Positions 12,052-25,484 of a stretch of 64,000 nt of DNA are shown one piece after another. Source of the stretch: Progne subis subis (lineage: Eukaryota > Chordata > Aves > Passeriformes > Hirundinidae); contig JAKJHU010000085.1 in NCBI GenBank assembly GCA_022316685.1, forward strand, positions 1,736,001 through 1,800,000. Direction: 5' to 3'. The notes under the pieces are model-generated. The model did not search any database. It was not told the origin of the DNA and worked only from the letters and a program-made list of their open reading frames with translations. The translations under genes were made by a program, and so were the position numbers. Numbering within the stretch: position 1 is the stretch's first letter; each line of letters begins with the position of its first letter.

Positions 12052-13819
12052 GTAATTACTTGGAAGTTTTGGTGTTTGCATTCATCAGTGCTCGGGTCAG
12101 CTCTCCAGGTAGCATTTCACTCCTCAAGAGATTTCCCTCATGGGGTGTGTGCTCTGAGTCTTTTGGCCAGCGGCATCCTAAACAGCCCCATAGGGACTAA
12201 GAGCTCATGCAGCCTCTGCTGGAGCCTCCCAACCGCCTACATCTGAAAAAATGCAGTTCTCATGCACCAGAACTGCTGAGAGACCTGATGCAGCACAAAG
12301 GAAATGGGGACAATAGAGGCAGAAACAATAGTGGGATTTGCGTCAAGACCAAATGATTTCACCAAGCCCAACTGATGAGGCTGAGCAGACCCTGCAGGAA
12401 CCTGAGCAGCTGCAGGGCCAAGAGCAGCTCTTTCCTCCAAGTCAGGGGCTTACCACCATGCCCAGGGGGGTGTGTGCAGCTTCCCACATGGGCCCAAGGG
12501 GGGCAGATGGTGTCCTAGAGCCCACATCCTCTGCTCCTCTTTTCCCTTGACTGGCACACACTGCAGAGGAAGAGCCAGGCCCTATCCCCATCCCAAAGAT
12601 TTGGTGAGACACAAAGACAAACTGGGCCATCAGCCTGGCAGCCACTGGGTCCTTGCATGTCACTTTGGTGCAGGACCTGGAGGACAGCAGAGCCTGTCCC
12701 CAGCTCTGTGCCCTTGGAGGAAGCGTTCAGCAGTGAACAGATGTGTCTCCAAGCGAGAGCTGGCTGTAAGAGTCTCAGTTTGGCCCCTCATGGTCTGCAA
12801 ACCACAGATGTGAAACAAAATGGTCACTGCAGAATGGGTTGGGGAAGCTCCCCTTCACTTAGAGCTGAGCAAAACCACCCTGGATAATCACAGCTCACCA
12901 CTTTGCTCCAGTGACACGGGGGGAAGAGCACAGCCCCATGGCAGGTAAGGCAACACACCTTCTTCTGGCCCAGGGACAGGGCTGTTCAAAGTGACACCAG
13001 GCACATGCAGCCTTCCAAACCTCACAGCTGTTACATCTTCATTGCCTTTATCTTTTCAAACCTGGTTTCTATAGCCTAAGGCCTTTTGAGCACAGTTTTG
13101 AAGAGCCAGTTAATCCTGTAAGTACCAGGCACAGCCATGGGCAGTGCAGAATAAAAAACCCTAAATACCCACCAGAGAAAAACAATCTCTGTTTTGCAAA
13201 AAGAGTGAAAGGAGCAGCACTTCTGTAGCTAAAAATATTTACTGTATGTGGTTTGTCAAAGGTCATTGAGAAGAGCCTCAACAATCCAAGAGCCTGGGAT
13301 GAACTGCTGGTACACTAAGGCAGGATGTGCAAGTCTAGCTGTTTATTTAACTCCCTGAAGACCAAGTGATGATCCAATTCTCTTCTGCTCTATAAGCAAA
13401 AACAAAGCATCAACTTTCACTGCTCTTATTGTGCTTTCAATGGGTAGAGATCTGTTGCTCTCAGAATATGAACAGATAAAAGAAAAATTGAATTCACATT
13501 TTCATAAACTTCTGTCACCACCACCCCCTTTATTAAAACGAGAGGTGAGGTCCAACAGGCTACAAATCAAAGCCACTTTTGCCCAAGGGTGTGTTTTGTT
13601 AGTCACTCAGAGCTATTTCGAGGAGATAAAGTGATGTTCAACACACTAATAAAATCAGGGGAGTGTAGCTGTCGCTAAAATAATTGAAAGGCTGCAATAT
13701 GAGCTGAAGTCCTGATACGTGGGATACTCTCCAATAATGCTCCAAGAATTAAGATCTATAAAACCTTAACTTAAGCTTCCTCAATTACACTGCATAACTG
13801 ATTTGTATTTTTTATTCAG
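12052..13819 (+). other. MORN3 intron 4
   Basis: 1.8-kb intron, GTAATT donor to TTCAG acceptor. No repeat or exon was recognised in it. Confidence 0.8.
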
Positions 13820-13888
13820 ATTGAACTACATGATCCAGCTGGTGTTTTAGAAGAGGCCCGGGCAATGTTTGATGACAGCAATAATTAA
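13820..13888 (+). CDS. MORN3: MORN3 coding exon 5 with stop codon
   Basis: Encodes the last 22 residues (217-238), including PAGVLEEARAMF, and ends at TAA 13886-13888. The acceptor is TTATTCAG. This short C-terminal tail after the repeats is typical of MORN3. Confidence 0.92.
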   Translation: MELHDPAGVLEEARAMFDDSNN

Positions 13889-16800
13889 TAACCCGATGCT
13901 GAAGAAAAAAAAAAAAAGAAAAGGAAAAAAGAAAAAAAGAAGAACACGATCCTGGGTTGTTTATTCCTGTAAGTCTCAAACCACACCATGGTTACTGTGT
14001 CGTGGTCTGCCTCACCCTTCTCTCTGCAGGTGGCTTTGCTCAGTAGCCTCCTCCCACTCCCATTATTTTGGAAAAGAAAGGGAAAAAATTAATAGGAAAA
14101 AAAACCCGAAAGAAAAGCACCCAAATGCTGGAAGACAGGCAGAGTGACTCTTTGCTCAGCTCCTCTTATTCCCCCTGCAAAGAAATCACACTCCTATTGG
14201 TTTCAAGGTCTTTGATTTAGAGAAGGAAGGTTTCTAGTATGTGTTTTAAAAGCATATAGAAAAGTACAATCAAGTAATCGTGTCCCCCACTCTCCCCAAA
14301 CACAGCCCAATATGTACCTGTGACCCAAATTTGCTTCTGAAGTTACAACAGATGATGTTTCAATTAATTTTTTAACATTTCAGGCCTCTAGATGACAAAT
14401 AATCTGCAACAACTGAGTATATTTTATTTCATGAAAATATTTTATACCCAAATAAGTGATATACAATAACCAATGTTTAAAATTATTGAGGTAAATGCCT
14501 AACACCGTTAGTATAAATAAGGGATAAAAAATTTTAAGTGCACTCAATGTTTAGATCCACGTGTTTGTGTCTGGTTACTCCCTGGGTACACAGTGACAAA
14601 GGTACCCAAGGTGTAACTTTCATGACCATTTCCACAGGCGGAAAATGACAAAAACATACTTGATATCATGGCTTAAAGTGCAGAAAATAGTCAGAAAATT
14701 AGCTGCAATAACAGCGCCATTAGCTCAGAGCCTACCAGCTTGAGAAAACTAAAAATAACCGTGTCCCACTGGCTTCTAATTCTGTGTGTCTTAAACAACA
14801 AGAAAACCCCACACTTCTCCGTCACTTTGTAAAAGATCCACAAATCAAAGAGAAATTCAGCTACTTATCCAGAACAGCAAGGAATTTTACAAAACAAAAC
14901 TGAAAACTGATTTTCTGGACTTCCATTAAGAACGAGGTAACTTCTAAATACATAATTTACAGACAGAAGTAAAATTTTTACACCTGACCACACCCTTCCA
15001 ATCAGTTGCTCCAGTGTGAATACCAAGTCAGGTTTTCTTCCTTTAGTGGGGGATTTTAGGGGCCTGTTTCCTCAAGACAGAACTGGTAAGCTTCTTGGAT
15101 GGGAAAATACATTTTGTGCCTACTACAAAGATTTTGTGTTTTGGAATGCTGCTTCCTTATTGCCTTTACTAAAGCAATGCTTCCAGTGCTCCGTGAACAA
15201 ACACCTGGGAGTCTGTAGTTACAATCCTCACCATCAGATTTACATCAGCAATAGAATATATTTGAAGCGTGTAATAGCAGAGCTGATAGAGAAAATCCAG
15301 TTTGGCTTCTGTATGCCAGGACTTGTGAAAACACCAAGTAGAAAGCTGTTTGCTGCTTGTGAACCACGACTGCTGCTGGAAGAAACCAAACAGCCCAGCA
15401 GGTTTTGTTTTTATGGTTATGTTTTTAGAATACAAAGGCACCACGGGTGACCTTGTGAACACTTGAGCGATCAGTCCCCATCTGCTTCAGCAGTAACCAC
15501 ACGCTGCACCTGAACTCCACAGGCACTTGGTACAGATTGCAAGTACAGTGGGATAACCTGGGATGGAGCTTGGTGTGAGAGACCACGCTCAGCCTAGGCT
15601 GTCAGGCACAGCTCCGCTGGACTGTCACAGTTCCTCCTGTCTCATGGCAAAACCCCAGGTTTCTATTCCACAGTGATAGCTGGGGTTTTTTTTTCCCCTT
15701 TGGCTTAAAACTTGTTCTCAGTTTGTGTTCAAAAAACAGCTTTTACCCATTAAAGCCCAAAGCTACTCTACAGAAGAATTGTGTTCCAAAAAAACTCAAC
15801 TCCTAGACATAGCCAGAATTAATGAAGCAGCCCAGGACAATTGCTGGAATCTTTCTTGGACAAACCTCTTACCTAGAAGACCAAATGGAAGTTTTTGCTT
15901 AGAGGAAATGAACAACACAGTAGCCTTGATGTCACAGAGGTGTCTGAAAGAAAGCAGCAATGTTAATTACAAATAATCTACTTTCACAAATAAATATACA
16001 TCAAGAAAAGTTGTCTTCCAGATCCTTTGGAAGCAAAAAATATATGAGTTATTAAATACAACACTTCAGCAAAGAGAACACTTTTCTAAACAAGGAAGAC
16101 CAAGGCATAGCTAATTACTTGGGAATCCAACACAGAGAAAGCACCTTTTGCTGCTTGTTTCTGAGGATTTATTAAAAATATATTTTCAATATAAAAGTAT
16201 AAAATAATTACTACTTTGGCTTGGAAAAAAAAAAACAGCAGTGGTTCTGATTTTCAAGCAAAAAAAATTATCCAGTGATAATTTCCATCTAGTTCCTTCT
16301 TTTTAAAAAAATGCTTAAATGAGAAACAGGCAAATCTATCTCTCCAGACAATATGTGCCAGCTCATGAGAACTTTATAACAGTTATTGCTTTTATTTTCT
16401 TCCATGGAAGAGAAGAGTCAAGTCTCATTCCTACTCATGTGGCCACACCACATCACAGTAAGTCTAGTTCTGGGTGTTTAGCAAGTTACAAAATATGTAA
16501 GTGCCACGGGAAAAAGGCACTGGAGAATTCAGCAAAGTAATAATTACTTGGCAGCAAAACATACTGGGGAAAGTGCTGGGAAAGCTTTCACTCCTACCAT
16601 CTGTCAGGCTTTCCAGGGAGAGCAGCGCTAGCACTGAAACCAAGCGCTAATTGCTGCATGTCCCAAGTAATTTGTATCATGCCATGCAATATGGATAGGA
16701 CAAGCAGTATCTTCTAGTAAATGCCAACATCAGATAAACAGGGAAAAAAAAAAGTTCCACAACTTCTCTATCCATTCCTTACAAATACCCAAATGTACAA

Positions 16801-17092
16801 TGTTATTTTCCATGTATTTATACAGCCACCATTCAGCATTAACGAGAAAGATGCGAGACAGTGTTCACAGGAGGGCTGCACACGCAGTGCAATCACAGCC
16901 CGCCATCCATTCCTTCAGATAGCAAAACTTGTATGAAAGGAACATTTAACATTTTTTTTCCCACTCTCTAAAGGGTTAGAACAATATTTATAATTATTCT
17001 TTAAACGGTAACCAGCAGTTCAACCAGTTCATCCACAGGGAGTCACCGTAAGGCAGAAGCAGAATAGTGGGTTTATTTTCTTAAGAACAGGT
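13889..17092. other. Convergent MORN3 and ORAI1 3' regions
   Basis: The two genes face each other tail to tail across 3.2 kb. Just after the MORN3 stop lies a purine-rich A/G stretch (13901-13945). For ORAI1 (minus strand), AATAAA signals occur at 17072-17077, 16391-16396, 16168-16173 and 14423-14428. On the plus strand a clear AATAAA is at 15989-15994, but it lies 2.1 kb after the MORN3 stop. Actual poly(A) sites cannot be chosen from sequence alone. The second copy of the 56-bp repeat lies here. Confidence 0.6.
15146..15201. repeat. 56-bp dispersed repeat, copy 2
   Basis: Same orientation as copy 1 at 8513-8568, with two mismatches in 56 bases. It lies between MORN3 and ORAI1. Confidence 0.85.
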
Positions 17093-17659
17093 TTACACAA
17101 AATTTGTGACGGCTGAGCTCACAGCATCACCTCTGTGATCCAGCTGGTCTTGGAGCCGTGCAAATTCAGCGAGTTCATTGAGTTCCTGAAATTGCCTGTC
17201 TGTTTTGTGGCTCACCAGTGACCGGTAGAAGTGGACTGCAAACACAATGAAAATCAGTCCAAAGGGCACCATAATGGACGTGGATGCAATGGCTGCTGCC
17301 TGTCCTGACGTGATGGTAGAACTGTTGCTCTGAGGGGTGCTGTCAGTTTTCTTCTTTAAAGGAAGGAACTTCACCCAGCACAGTAACACCACTTCTGCAA
17401 GAAAGAGCAAAGTCCCAATGACAGTGGAAAATGCCCACGCGAGCTCAATGTGCCGGTGCATACGCTCGTGAGGAGATTCCTTGACAGAGTTGAGGTTATG
17501 CACATTGCTAACAGCCTCTATGTTTGGAAGAATGCAGGTACTTATCATGAGTGCAAAAAGGTGAACTGCAACAAGCACAGTAGTGCAGGCACTGAAGGCT
17601 ATTAAGAGCCCTTGAGGATAGTCGTGGTCTGGGTCGAGCTGAACTTCCACCATAGCCAC
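17093..17659 (-). CDS. ORAI1: ORAI1 coding exon 2 (store-operated calcium channel pore subunit)
   Basis: ORAI1 forms the hexameric CRAC channel of the plasma membrane, opened by STIM1 when ER calcium falls. This exon encodes residues 39-226 of 226: the outer part of TM1, TM2-TM4 and the C-terminal STIM-binding helix. The acceptor TTTTTCAG precedes GTG (Val39). Visible hallmarks are the selectivity-filter glutamate in VEVQLD (E43, human E106), the cysteines equivalent to human C126, C143 and C195, the TM2 histidine of AVHLF (human H134), an NSS glycosylation sequon in the second extracellular loop, and the C-terminal [14 protein letters not shown] coiled coil. That loop is about 12 residues shorter than in human and the last residues differ (ending TNFV). 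ORAI1 rather than ORAI2 or ORAI3 is supported by the loop, the C-terminus and the gene neighbours. Stop is TAA at 17095-17093. Confidence 0.95.
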   Translation of the reverse strand: MAMVEVQLDPDHDYPQGLLIAFSACTTVLVAVHLFALMISTCILPNIEAVSNVHNLNSVKESPHERMHRHIELAWAFSTVIGTLLFLAEVVLLCWVKFLPLKKKTDSTPQSNSSTITSGQAAAIASTSIMVPFGLIFIVFAVHFYRSLVSHKTDRQFQELNELAEFARLQDQLDHRGDAVSSAVTNFV

Positions 17660-20191
17660 CTGAAAAAGAAGGGGAAAGGGATGCAGTTACCTACCTACAC
17701 CTTGTATTATTTGATTATAGGTTACTCAAAGTTTACACCATGTTTCTGGAAGATCATCCGATTAAAACAAAGTAAATCTGTATTTATATTTCTCTTCATG
17801 TCACTGCACTCTCTTCATTAGGTCCAAATTTAGGTCTGAGCTATCAAAGGCCAGTTTTCACATTTATTGTTCTGTTGTAGAGCAAACCCACAACCACCTT
17901 TGCCACCTCCAGCTCATGCCAGCAAAACAGCTGACCCTTATGAACAGCATACCTGGGCTCCTTTAGTGAAATATTTCTTCTTTTGTGTTATATTGAAGAC
18001 ACAGCTTTTGATTTTTCACTTATGAAATCTTTTGGACTATCTGTGAAAGGCTGCAAAGGCAGGGGACTGCCTAAACAACCTCGGTGGTCCTTTCCCCTTG
18101 GATATTTGGGTTTAAGTTCTAAAGTGCAGAAACCTTTAATGAGAAAGATCACCTTTCCATGAGAATCTCAGCTATAGTCTTTCACTTGAGTATTTAAGCA
18201 GACTCTGGAACACAGATTCAAACTGTGAGTCTCCACAACGCCCATGGCAGCCAAGCAAGTCTCTTAGAGCTGGAGGAAAGACAGCATCTCCAGAAAAGAT
18301 AACACAGTGCTCCCAGGCATCACTGCTCCCCCAAAGATGAGGCTACTCATGAAGATGTTCCAGCCTTGCACTACCATAGGCAGCCATGCCCTTCTTGTAA
18401 CCTTAGATCTCCAAGCATGCCTGTGCCTAAGGAGTAAAAAATCAGCATTAAACAATAGCACTAGGAAACTCATAAAACCAGCTGGGATATTTGTGTTAAA
18501 GAAAATGAACTAGAATGCCTTTTAACTAGTTTTAAAACTGCCAGGTGGTTTTGTGTATATGTGCAATTGATGAGTGACATTAATCCCAACGGCCCTCCTG
18601 AAATGATCTTTCCTGATAAATTTCCCTTTCAGACAAAGGACAGTTCCAAAGAGGGAATAATGCATCAAACTCTCTGCTTTCAGCGCTCTTTCTCAAAGGA
18701 ACTCATTAAACAGACAAAATATGGGTATCTCAAATATAATCTCAAATATAAGCACATCAAGCTGATAAGGAAGAAAGATTCGTGGGTAACACGGATGCAG
18801 GGAGGCACAGAAACCAGGGCTCCAAGACAGCTGCAAAAGCAGCAGGAACATTCAAACCTCACTATTTTGCAAGAGCTGAGCCAAGCTAACCTAGTCCTGG
18901 GTCTTCTTACGCATGTTCCAGGACACCAGAACTCTTAATCACTAACGCACACAATTATATTAAGGCAGCCCAGGGTTTTGCTCAGACATGTTTCAACAGG
19001 CATTCCAGGCCATTTGCCAATTTTTAAATTCCTTTATTGAAAGCTTTTATTTTCATAAGCCTAACCACTCAGCCAACTAGGAAGCAGTTTCCAAGTGTTA
19101 CGAGTAACTTGACAAGAAATTATACCAATGCATATATACAGTCCTTGCTCGAGGATTTAAAAAAACCACTTTTCAGCTGTGGGAAACGTCACGTTTGAGA
19201 GGATAAACATTTGCTTGTCGGGTCTCTCTTCTGCAGGATTGCTTATTAAGTCGCAATGTACTCATGGGATGTTGGGCTTCCTGTGTTTTTCACAGAACAA
19301 TTGCAATCCTTCACCACTGAGAATTCATTTTCATACTTAAAGATTTTTCTTGTATGTCTTCTGCTGTGCCTCGACTCAAAGCCATCCAGCATGGCAAGAC
19401 ACTTTAATCCTTTATCCTAGTTCTTAGTATGATAACAAACATGGCACTAAAGAGCTTCATGAAATGAGGACTTTATTTTCTTTTAAGAACTGATTGTATT
19501 TAGTTTGCCAAACATTGAAGACATTTTATATTTCCATTTATCAACACCTCCATACTAATGATATCAAGCATTTGATTTCTGAGCTCCTTGTGTTCACATC
19601 TGGTAGAGTAACCCCAGCCTGACCCATAAGTGAACAATCAGTTCATGTTTTCTGTCTTAAACTCTCAGCAAAGCTAATTTGGGATCTCTTTCAGTGTAAA
19701 CCAGCAGAAACGCTGCCAACTCTTTTCAACTCCGAGTTTACTTCCTGGGCCAAGCTTGAGCCAGGCACCTCAAACAAAAAGCTTCATTTTTCACTGTGAG
19801 GGCCTGTGCCTGTTTTCTAACAGCGATGCAAAGCGTCAGAAGTTCTTCCCTCCTTTGCTCACGCTGCAATTTCAAAATAAACAGATCACAACCACTCTTG
19901 TAAAGTAATACCTGCAAGAACAAGGCCCTGATGAAGTCATCTGATATGATCCAAATTCATAAAAAGCCTGAACTCACAGGTACATGCCAACGTTCTAGGC
20001 AGGATATGTTCCTGCTCTACTCGTTCAGAAGAAGAGCTGCTCAGGGCAGGAACTGTTGTCATTGGCTGCACACTTTCCAATACAACACTTTTAGCACCTT
20101 ATTCTTCACCACTTTCAAAGCTTCTCTGAACACTTGCTGCATGATTTGACGGTGCAGTTGCCATGCTGCAAGTGCCCTGGCTTTGCTGCGT

Positions 20192-20284
20192 AATCACAGT
20201 GTAACATGGGCTGGAAGACACCTCAAGAGGTCATCTGGGCTAATCCCTGCTTCAAAGAAGAGCTAACTTTAACTTCAGATCATC
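20192..20284 (-). mobile_element. CR1 LINE 3'-end fragment
   Basis: Reads like the reverse complement of an avian CR1 3' end: AATCACAGT, GGGCTGGAAG, CCTCAAGAGGTCATCTGG, then CCCTGCTTCAAA and CTTCAGATCA in the usual order. It is diverged and 5'-truncated, and inserted in the ORAI1 intron. Confidence 0.65.
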
Positions 20285-21988
20285 CTACAGATATGACTGA
20301 CAGATTTACTACGGCTCTTGACAAAGCTGTACATCTCAAGTACAGCTTCTTGACAAAACTAAGGACTCATGACATTAGGACACAAGTCTGAAGCTCTCAT
20401 AAGCCTAAAAGTGGTGGGCATTTAGATGTTTTTAGAAGATAACTGAATTTTGGCACATAACTGTGTTAAGCCTTCAATAGTCCTGGATTTCAGAGTCAAA
20501 GCAGCCTGATTACTACCATATTGCAGGAAATTTAACAACTTGCCCTCTAGAAAAATCTGCACTTCAACTTCTTTTAAAGTTCAAAATACTGACCAAGGTC
20601 ATTTCACTTATTATTCATAAAGCTCCCATCCATGCCTTATTAGACCAGAGGGGCTTAAATAAAGCCCCTGCTTTTAAATTAAAATCACAGGCTTACATCT
20701 TTTTCAGAATCAGTAGACAGTGCTGTAGAGAAAAGGAAATAAAATGCCTTATCTCAAGTAAATCTGTATTATCTATGAGCTATTATTTATTATTTACTTC
20801 CTCCCTTCCCCACAAAGATGCCTCTGAGCTCAGGTTGGTGGGGATATAACCCAGTACCGGGACTGCATTTTATGTGTCTAACACATCAGGAATGGCTTGA
20901 AAGAAAGCTGTGTTGATCAAACAGCACAACTGCATTTTTGAGGGCCCATCCATCATTGCTTGTCCATGGGTGGGACCACAGAGGAAACTCAATAAGGAGC
21001 TGAGTGTCAGAGCATCACTGGGAATCAGCTCCTCTGGCTCCCTGTTTTCTTGACAGTACAATTCACTCCAGAGACAGGGGCGCAGAGCCAGGCTCTCACA
21101 GACTGTCTGCACCATTCATAAAGAGTTATAAACAACTCATACAGAGGCTCTGTATGAGCCAGAATAACTCACCGGAAATTAAAAACAGATAAGTCAAAAT
21201 AATAATCTTATTTACTGGTTTCATACAGAAGGGAAACTAAGCATCATTCATGCATTAGTCCTGGATCTTGACTCTGCAGATTATTGTACACTGCAGAATG
21301 GCAAAACCCATTAATATTTGCTGATGCTGACACTGGAATACAAATACAGGATCTCATTTTATTTTGCCAGCAAACATGAAAAGGCAATACTCGTGTGTTT
21401 GGAGCAAATGCATCTTGAGGAGGTAAAACCCCTCTACACAGTGTAACTAACAGCCAATCTATTCAGTAAGTACAAGTTCAGATTATCCAGGGGCTCAGGA
21501 TCCCCTTTACATCCTCCAAACTACAGCAGCCACTCACAGCTGCTCCAAGACAGAACAGGAGGAAGACAGCAGGAGCCCCGAACATCTCACACTGCCTGCC
21601 TTGCTGGTCTATAACCTCGAGACAGGGATGTTCAAAGGAAGGCACAAAACTTTCCTTTTGGGACTGGAAGAGAAGAAACTTTTTGCATGGAGGAAGATTC
21701 TCCAGCACAGCTCTAACCTGTAAGTGCAGCAGCACTACAGAAGGCTAAGTGGAAGCAGAAGTCACAAAACTGGGCCAGAAACTCCTGCTGGTTACAAAAT
21801 ACCACTGTTTCATGCTATTCTACCAGCAACCCAGCTAAATACCACTTAAAAACTTCTAGAGAGACTGTTTTAGTATTTAGAACAGCCAAGTGACCTTTAC
21901 TAGACAAGGACAATGCCGTCTTGAGCCCCTGTACAGCTCTGACACCAGCAGCCCCAGGTCTTACCTAACGCTACCTCAGCACCAACTG

Positions 21989-22020
21989 TTATTATGAAAC
22001 ATATTATATATGTTTCGTAA
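21989..22020. repeat. Short imperfect palindrome
   Basis: GAAACATA and TATGTTTC face each other around an AT core. The arms extend to about 12 bp with one mismatch. Confidence 0.5.
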
Positions 22021-23247
22021 ACATTTATCACTGCAGTCTGCAGAACACGACTGAAGCTGTCTTCAGGACACCATGCTGGCCATATTTCAAAGGCAAGAGT
22101 TGACAGCTCTTTGATGATATTCAATTTTTGAAGCATATATATTCCATCTAGACAAAGCCCAGCCAGCTCAGACCACTAGAGGTATCTAAAAGAAAACTGC
22201 TGCCTGGTAAATATCAGTCTCGGAATCCTTCATATAAGGAAGCCAACCACAGTGCATAATTCAGACCCCCAGTTCTGACTCAGTTATTTTCACAAAGCTG
22301 TTAACTGGTGGCAGGAGGAGATGTTGAGTCTTCTGGTTTTATGACTATTGGCATTCAACAACTTTCCTATGGTTTCTGACTCTCATATTGTAACATTGTC
22401 ATGCTACTGTGTTATGCATCCCTGGTGACAAAAAGATGCCAACAAGTCAGAATAATTGCTCAAACAAAAATAACATGCCAGCAACCTATTTACTGTGAAA
22501 AACTGACAAAGCCAAGCAGGAGAGGGAAGATCATGCAACAATATCTGGGCTATAATACAGAAGTGAGGAATAGCTGATGTCCCCACCAGTGTATGGAATG
22601 AATCCTCCATTCTTTAATGCACTACACATCCCCTACAACCAACAATTTCTCTACCTCTAACAATTTGGGGGATTGATACTACTAGCTGGTTCCATAAACT
22701 GGAAAAGTGTACTAAATGAAGTTATAAACTTCATGGATTTTCCCTTAGACATATGGCTCTGGATGATAGCATCCATGGAAACCTGAGTGAAGGAAATGTT
22801 CAGGTTTACTGGGGCAAGCTCAGCTCTCACATCAGTTGCCATCACCAGCCCCTGCAACTGTGTCTGAAACTCACACACGGCGGCAAATCCTGATGCGGAG
22901 TTCTGAGAGAAAACTAATTGTAAAATAGGTTTTTAATCTTCCCCGAGGTAACATAACACTTCGGGGTTTGAAACCTGGCTGAGTGTTTCATACTCCACCT
23001 CACTGACCTGAGCAATGCCTCGCCTTTGGCATACCTCATTCCACCAGGGTATACATCATCAATCCTCAGGGAATAAACTTTGCAAAATGGGTGCAGTTAG
23101 ACATAAAAATAGTCCAAAAAGGGGAACAGTTCAACGGGGATAAACTTAGCTTCTACTAGAGGATGCAAGCGCTCTTTAATCAAAGAGCAAGGATCAATGG
23201 GGCTGGCATGGAAACCAGCACGTTCCACTCCTGACAATTCTCATCAA

Positions 23248-23335
23248 TTCACTGGGTGGTCCTGGATACGTCACTTAAGCTCTTTCTTCCTTTGCCTGAT
23301 AAGGAAAAGAGAGGAACAATGATCCTTCAATGCTG
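23248..23335 (+). mobile_element. Possible MIR-like SINE remnant
   Basis: The order GGTCCTGGATACGTCACTTAAGCTCTTTC, then CTTTGCCTGATAAGG and GAACAATGATCC, parallels the MIR core (GACCTTGGGCAAGTCACTTAA, then the CTCAGTTTCC segment and the GGATAATGAT segment). The match is diverged. Confidence 0.45.
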
Positions 23336-23651
23336 TTGCCAGCTTTGATCCAAGACGAGAATGTACTTTAGCAGCATTTTGTTCAAGTATCAGGTGCCAA
23401 AGAACTGCGGTCAGTAAACAATGCACAGGCGTGACAGAACAGCCCAGCTTCTCAAGGCTGGAGAGGGACAACTCGAAAAGGTCAGCAAAGTTTTTAAAAG
23501 AAATCTAAAAATACTCAAAAGTTAACTCAGCTCTTCTGAAACAAGATTAGGAAGTCTTTGCTAGAGGACTAGGACTGTCAGTGCAAAACCAAAGAGACTA
23601 CGTGTGGATTTCCATGCTGAACTTGTTAAAGAAAGGGGAAAAAAAAGTGGA

Positions 23652-23672
23652 TTTTTTTTTTTTTTTTTTTTT
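23652..23672. repeat. Poly(T) tract, 21 nt
   Basis: 21 consecutive T in the ORAI1 intron. Confidence 0.9.
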
Positions 23673-25370
23673 GAGGGGGAGCTTTGGAAATGCTTAAATA
23701 TCAATGTTCACACATAACATTCTTCGCAAGTAGAGATTTTGTTAATTGGAACGAAGCGGCTTTTTCCTGAAATACCCTAAGTAACAAATTCAAAAGCAGC
23801 AGTATTCAACAGCAGGAGCCTGAACCCCTAAATTCTAGAGAATTAAGAAACAAGTAAAAGCCTCACCTCGTACATCCACGGATTTTTAAGAGTCCACACA
23901 CACCTTATCTTTAGAGAAAAAACAAGGAATTCAAGACATTAAGTATGACCATAAAACTATACCATTTACATTGAGATGCAACCTCCCTTAGAAAGAAAAT
24001 TTATAAACCCCAGCAAAGGTGCATTTTCTCCCATGTTCTCTCTCAATGTAAAGGCCCGACTCGAGCAGCCACAAAGTGCTCTGAGGCGGAAAGAACGGGT
24101 GTTCAACGAGGAAAACTCATGATCAGAAGCGGCCTGTGAGCTCCCAGCCGGATGCGTGTTTGTTACCCAAGGAGAAGCGACTCAAACGCATGAACACAGC
24201 CGCCTGTCAGTCAAACGAGCAGCACTCCACCACCTCCCCAAGAGTTGTGGGCTGTTTTTAGCCTTTGGAGGAGGACAGTGACATTTATTTGACCGTCAGG
24301 AGGCTGCTGTGTTTTCCAACAGCATCACTGGAACAATGGCTCTGGAAAGGCGTTGATTCAACGGTTGAAAATATTCAGTTCGTTGAAAGTGGGGCAAAAA
24401 AAAATCAAAATAAAGCAAGTCAGAGGAGTGAAATTCCGAATTTATAAACCGTGAAGCGTTTGTAACAGCTGCATAAAGGGGCTGAGGGCAGTTTGCAGCT
24501 TTGTATGTCAGATGTCTGGTCAGATGAGGAAGTCTGTGAGTTACTGTATTTCAAATTACATGGAACTTTCATATGAGATAATGTGGGCTACTAGCTGCGC
24601 TTCACCTCAAGCTGCAAAGGAAACACACACGGACAAAAAAACATTTCTAAATCACGCACAAAACTCCAACCCAAGTAACATCCAAGTTTTCCTTAAATAA
24701 AAAACAGAAACCTCGCAACTGCAAAGGATTGATGTGGATGAGTCTCAGCCGCACCACTAACTTTAATTAATTGTATTTTCTGGTTTATTTAAAAGCAGCT
24801 CCAGCGGAACAGCTGCCCTTGCCCTCGCCGCGCATGGCGTGCGGTGAGAGAGAGGAGCGGGACGGAAACCCCGCAACCCGGGCAGCGCTGCGGAGCTCCG
24901 TGCGCGGCCCCTTCGCTCCCGACACCCCGGAACACGACAGGGTGCCCCCGTGCCCAGCGCCCCGCCGAGCCGCCCACGGCACACGCGGCAGGCACCGCGG
25001 CTTCTGCGGCCCCGAGCATCCTCCGCGGGGGGAAATACGTGACAATCTAACAAATTTCGCATTATTCTGGCAGAGATAAAAGCCGAGAGGCAGCTCTGAA
25101 CTCGTGCCATGAAGCGCTCCAAAACAAACGAGCTACCGAAGGGAGCTGCCGGGAGCGCTGCTCCCGCTGCCCGGGGCGGGTCGGGCGCTCCGGGGCGGCA
25201 GCGCCCGCCCCACTCCCCTCCGCCCCAGGTGCCACACGCCGGCAGCGCCCGGGGCCGGGCCCGGCCCCTCCGTCCTCACCGCAGCGAGCTCCGGCGGGAG
25301 AAGCAGAAGCGGCGGCGGCGCTCCCGGCCCCGTGCCACCCCCCGCCCGCCGGGCCAGGCCGGGCGCTCAC

Positions 25371-25484
25371 CATGGCGAAGCCGGAGAGCAGCGCGGAGGT
25401 GCGGCTGGAGGCTTTCAGCTTGGCTCGGCTCAGGTAGAGCTTCCGCCAGGACAGCGCCTGCATCGAGTGCTCGTTCAGGCTCAT
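25371..25484 (-). CDS. ORAI1: ORAI1 coding exon 1
   Basis: Encodes residues 1-38, from [13 protein letters not shown] through [11 protein letters not shown]: the cytosolic pore-extension helix and inner TM1. It includes the residues equivalent to human R91 (R28) and the conserved STIM-binding stretch. The donor GTGAGC begins at 25370. The chosen start equals human Met64, the start of the short form ORAI1-beta. An in-frame ATG exists upstream at 25679, but it overlaps a CCAAT box. The 65 codons between encode a Gly/Arg/Pro-rich stretch without the human YPDWIGQSYSEV segment, so it is probably promoter and 5' UTR. With exon 2 the protein is 226 residues (human long form 301). Confidence 0.9.

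Larger units (their letters stand above)
17660..25370 (-). other. ORAI1 intron
   Basis: 7.7-kb intron between the two coding exons (donor GTGAGC at 25370, acceptor CAG at 17662-17660 read on the minus strand). It contains a CR1 3' fragment, a MIR-like fragment and a 21-nt poly(T). No embedded gene was recognised. The left edge of the promoter CpG island (from about 24780) lies within it. Confidence 0.85.
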
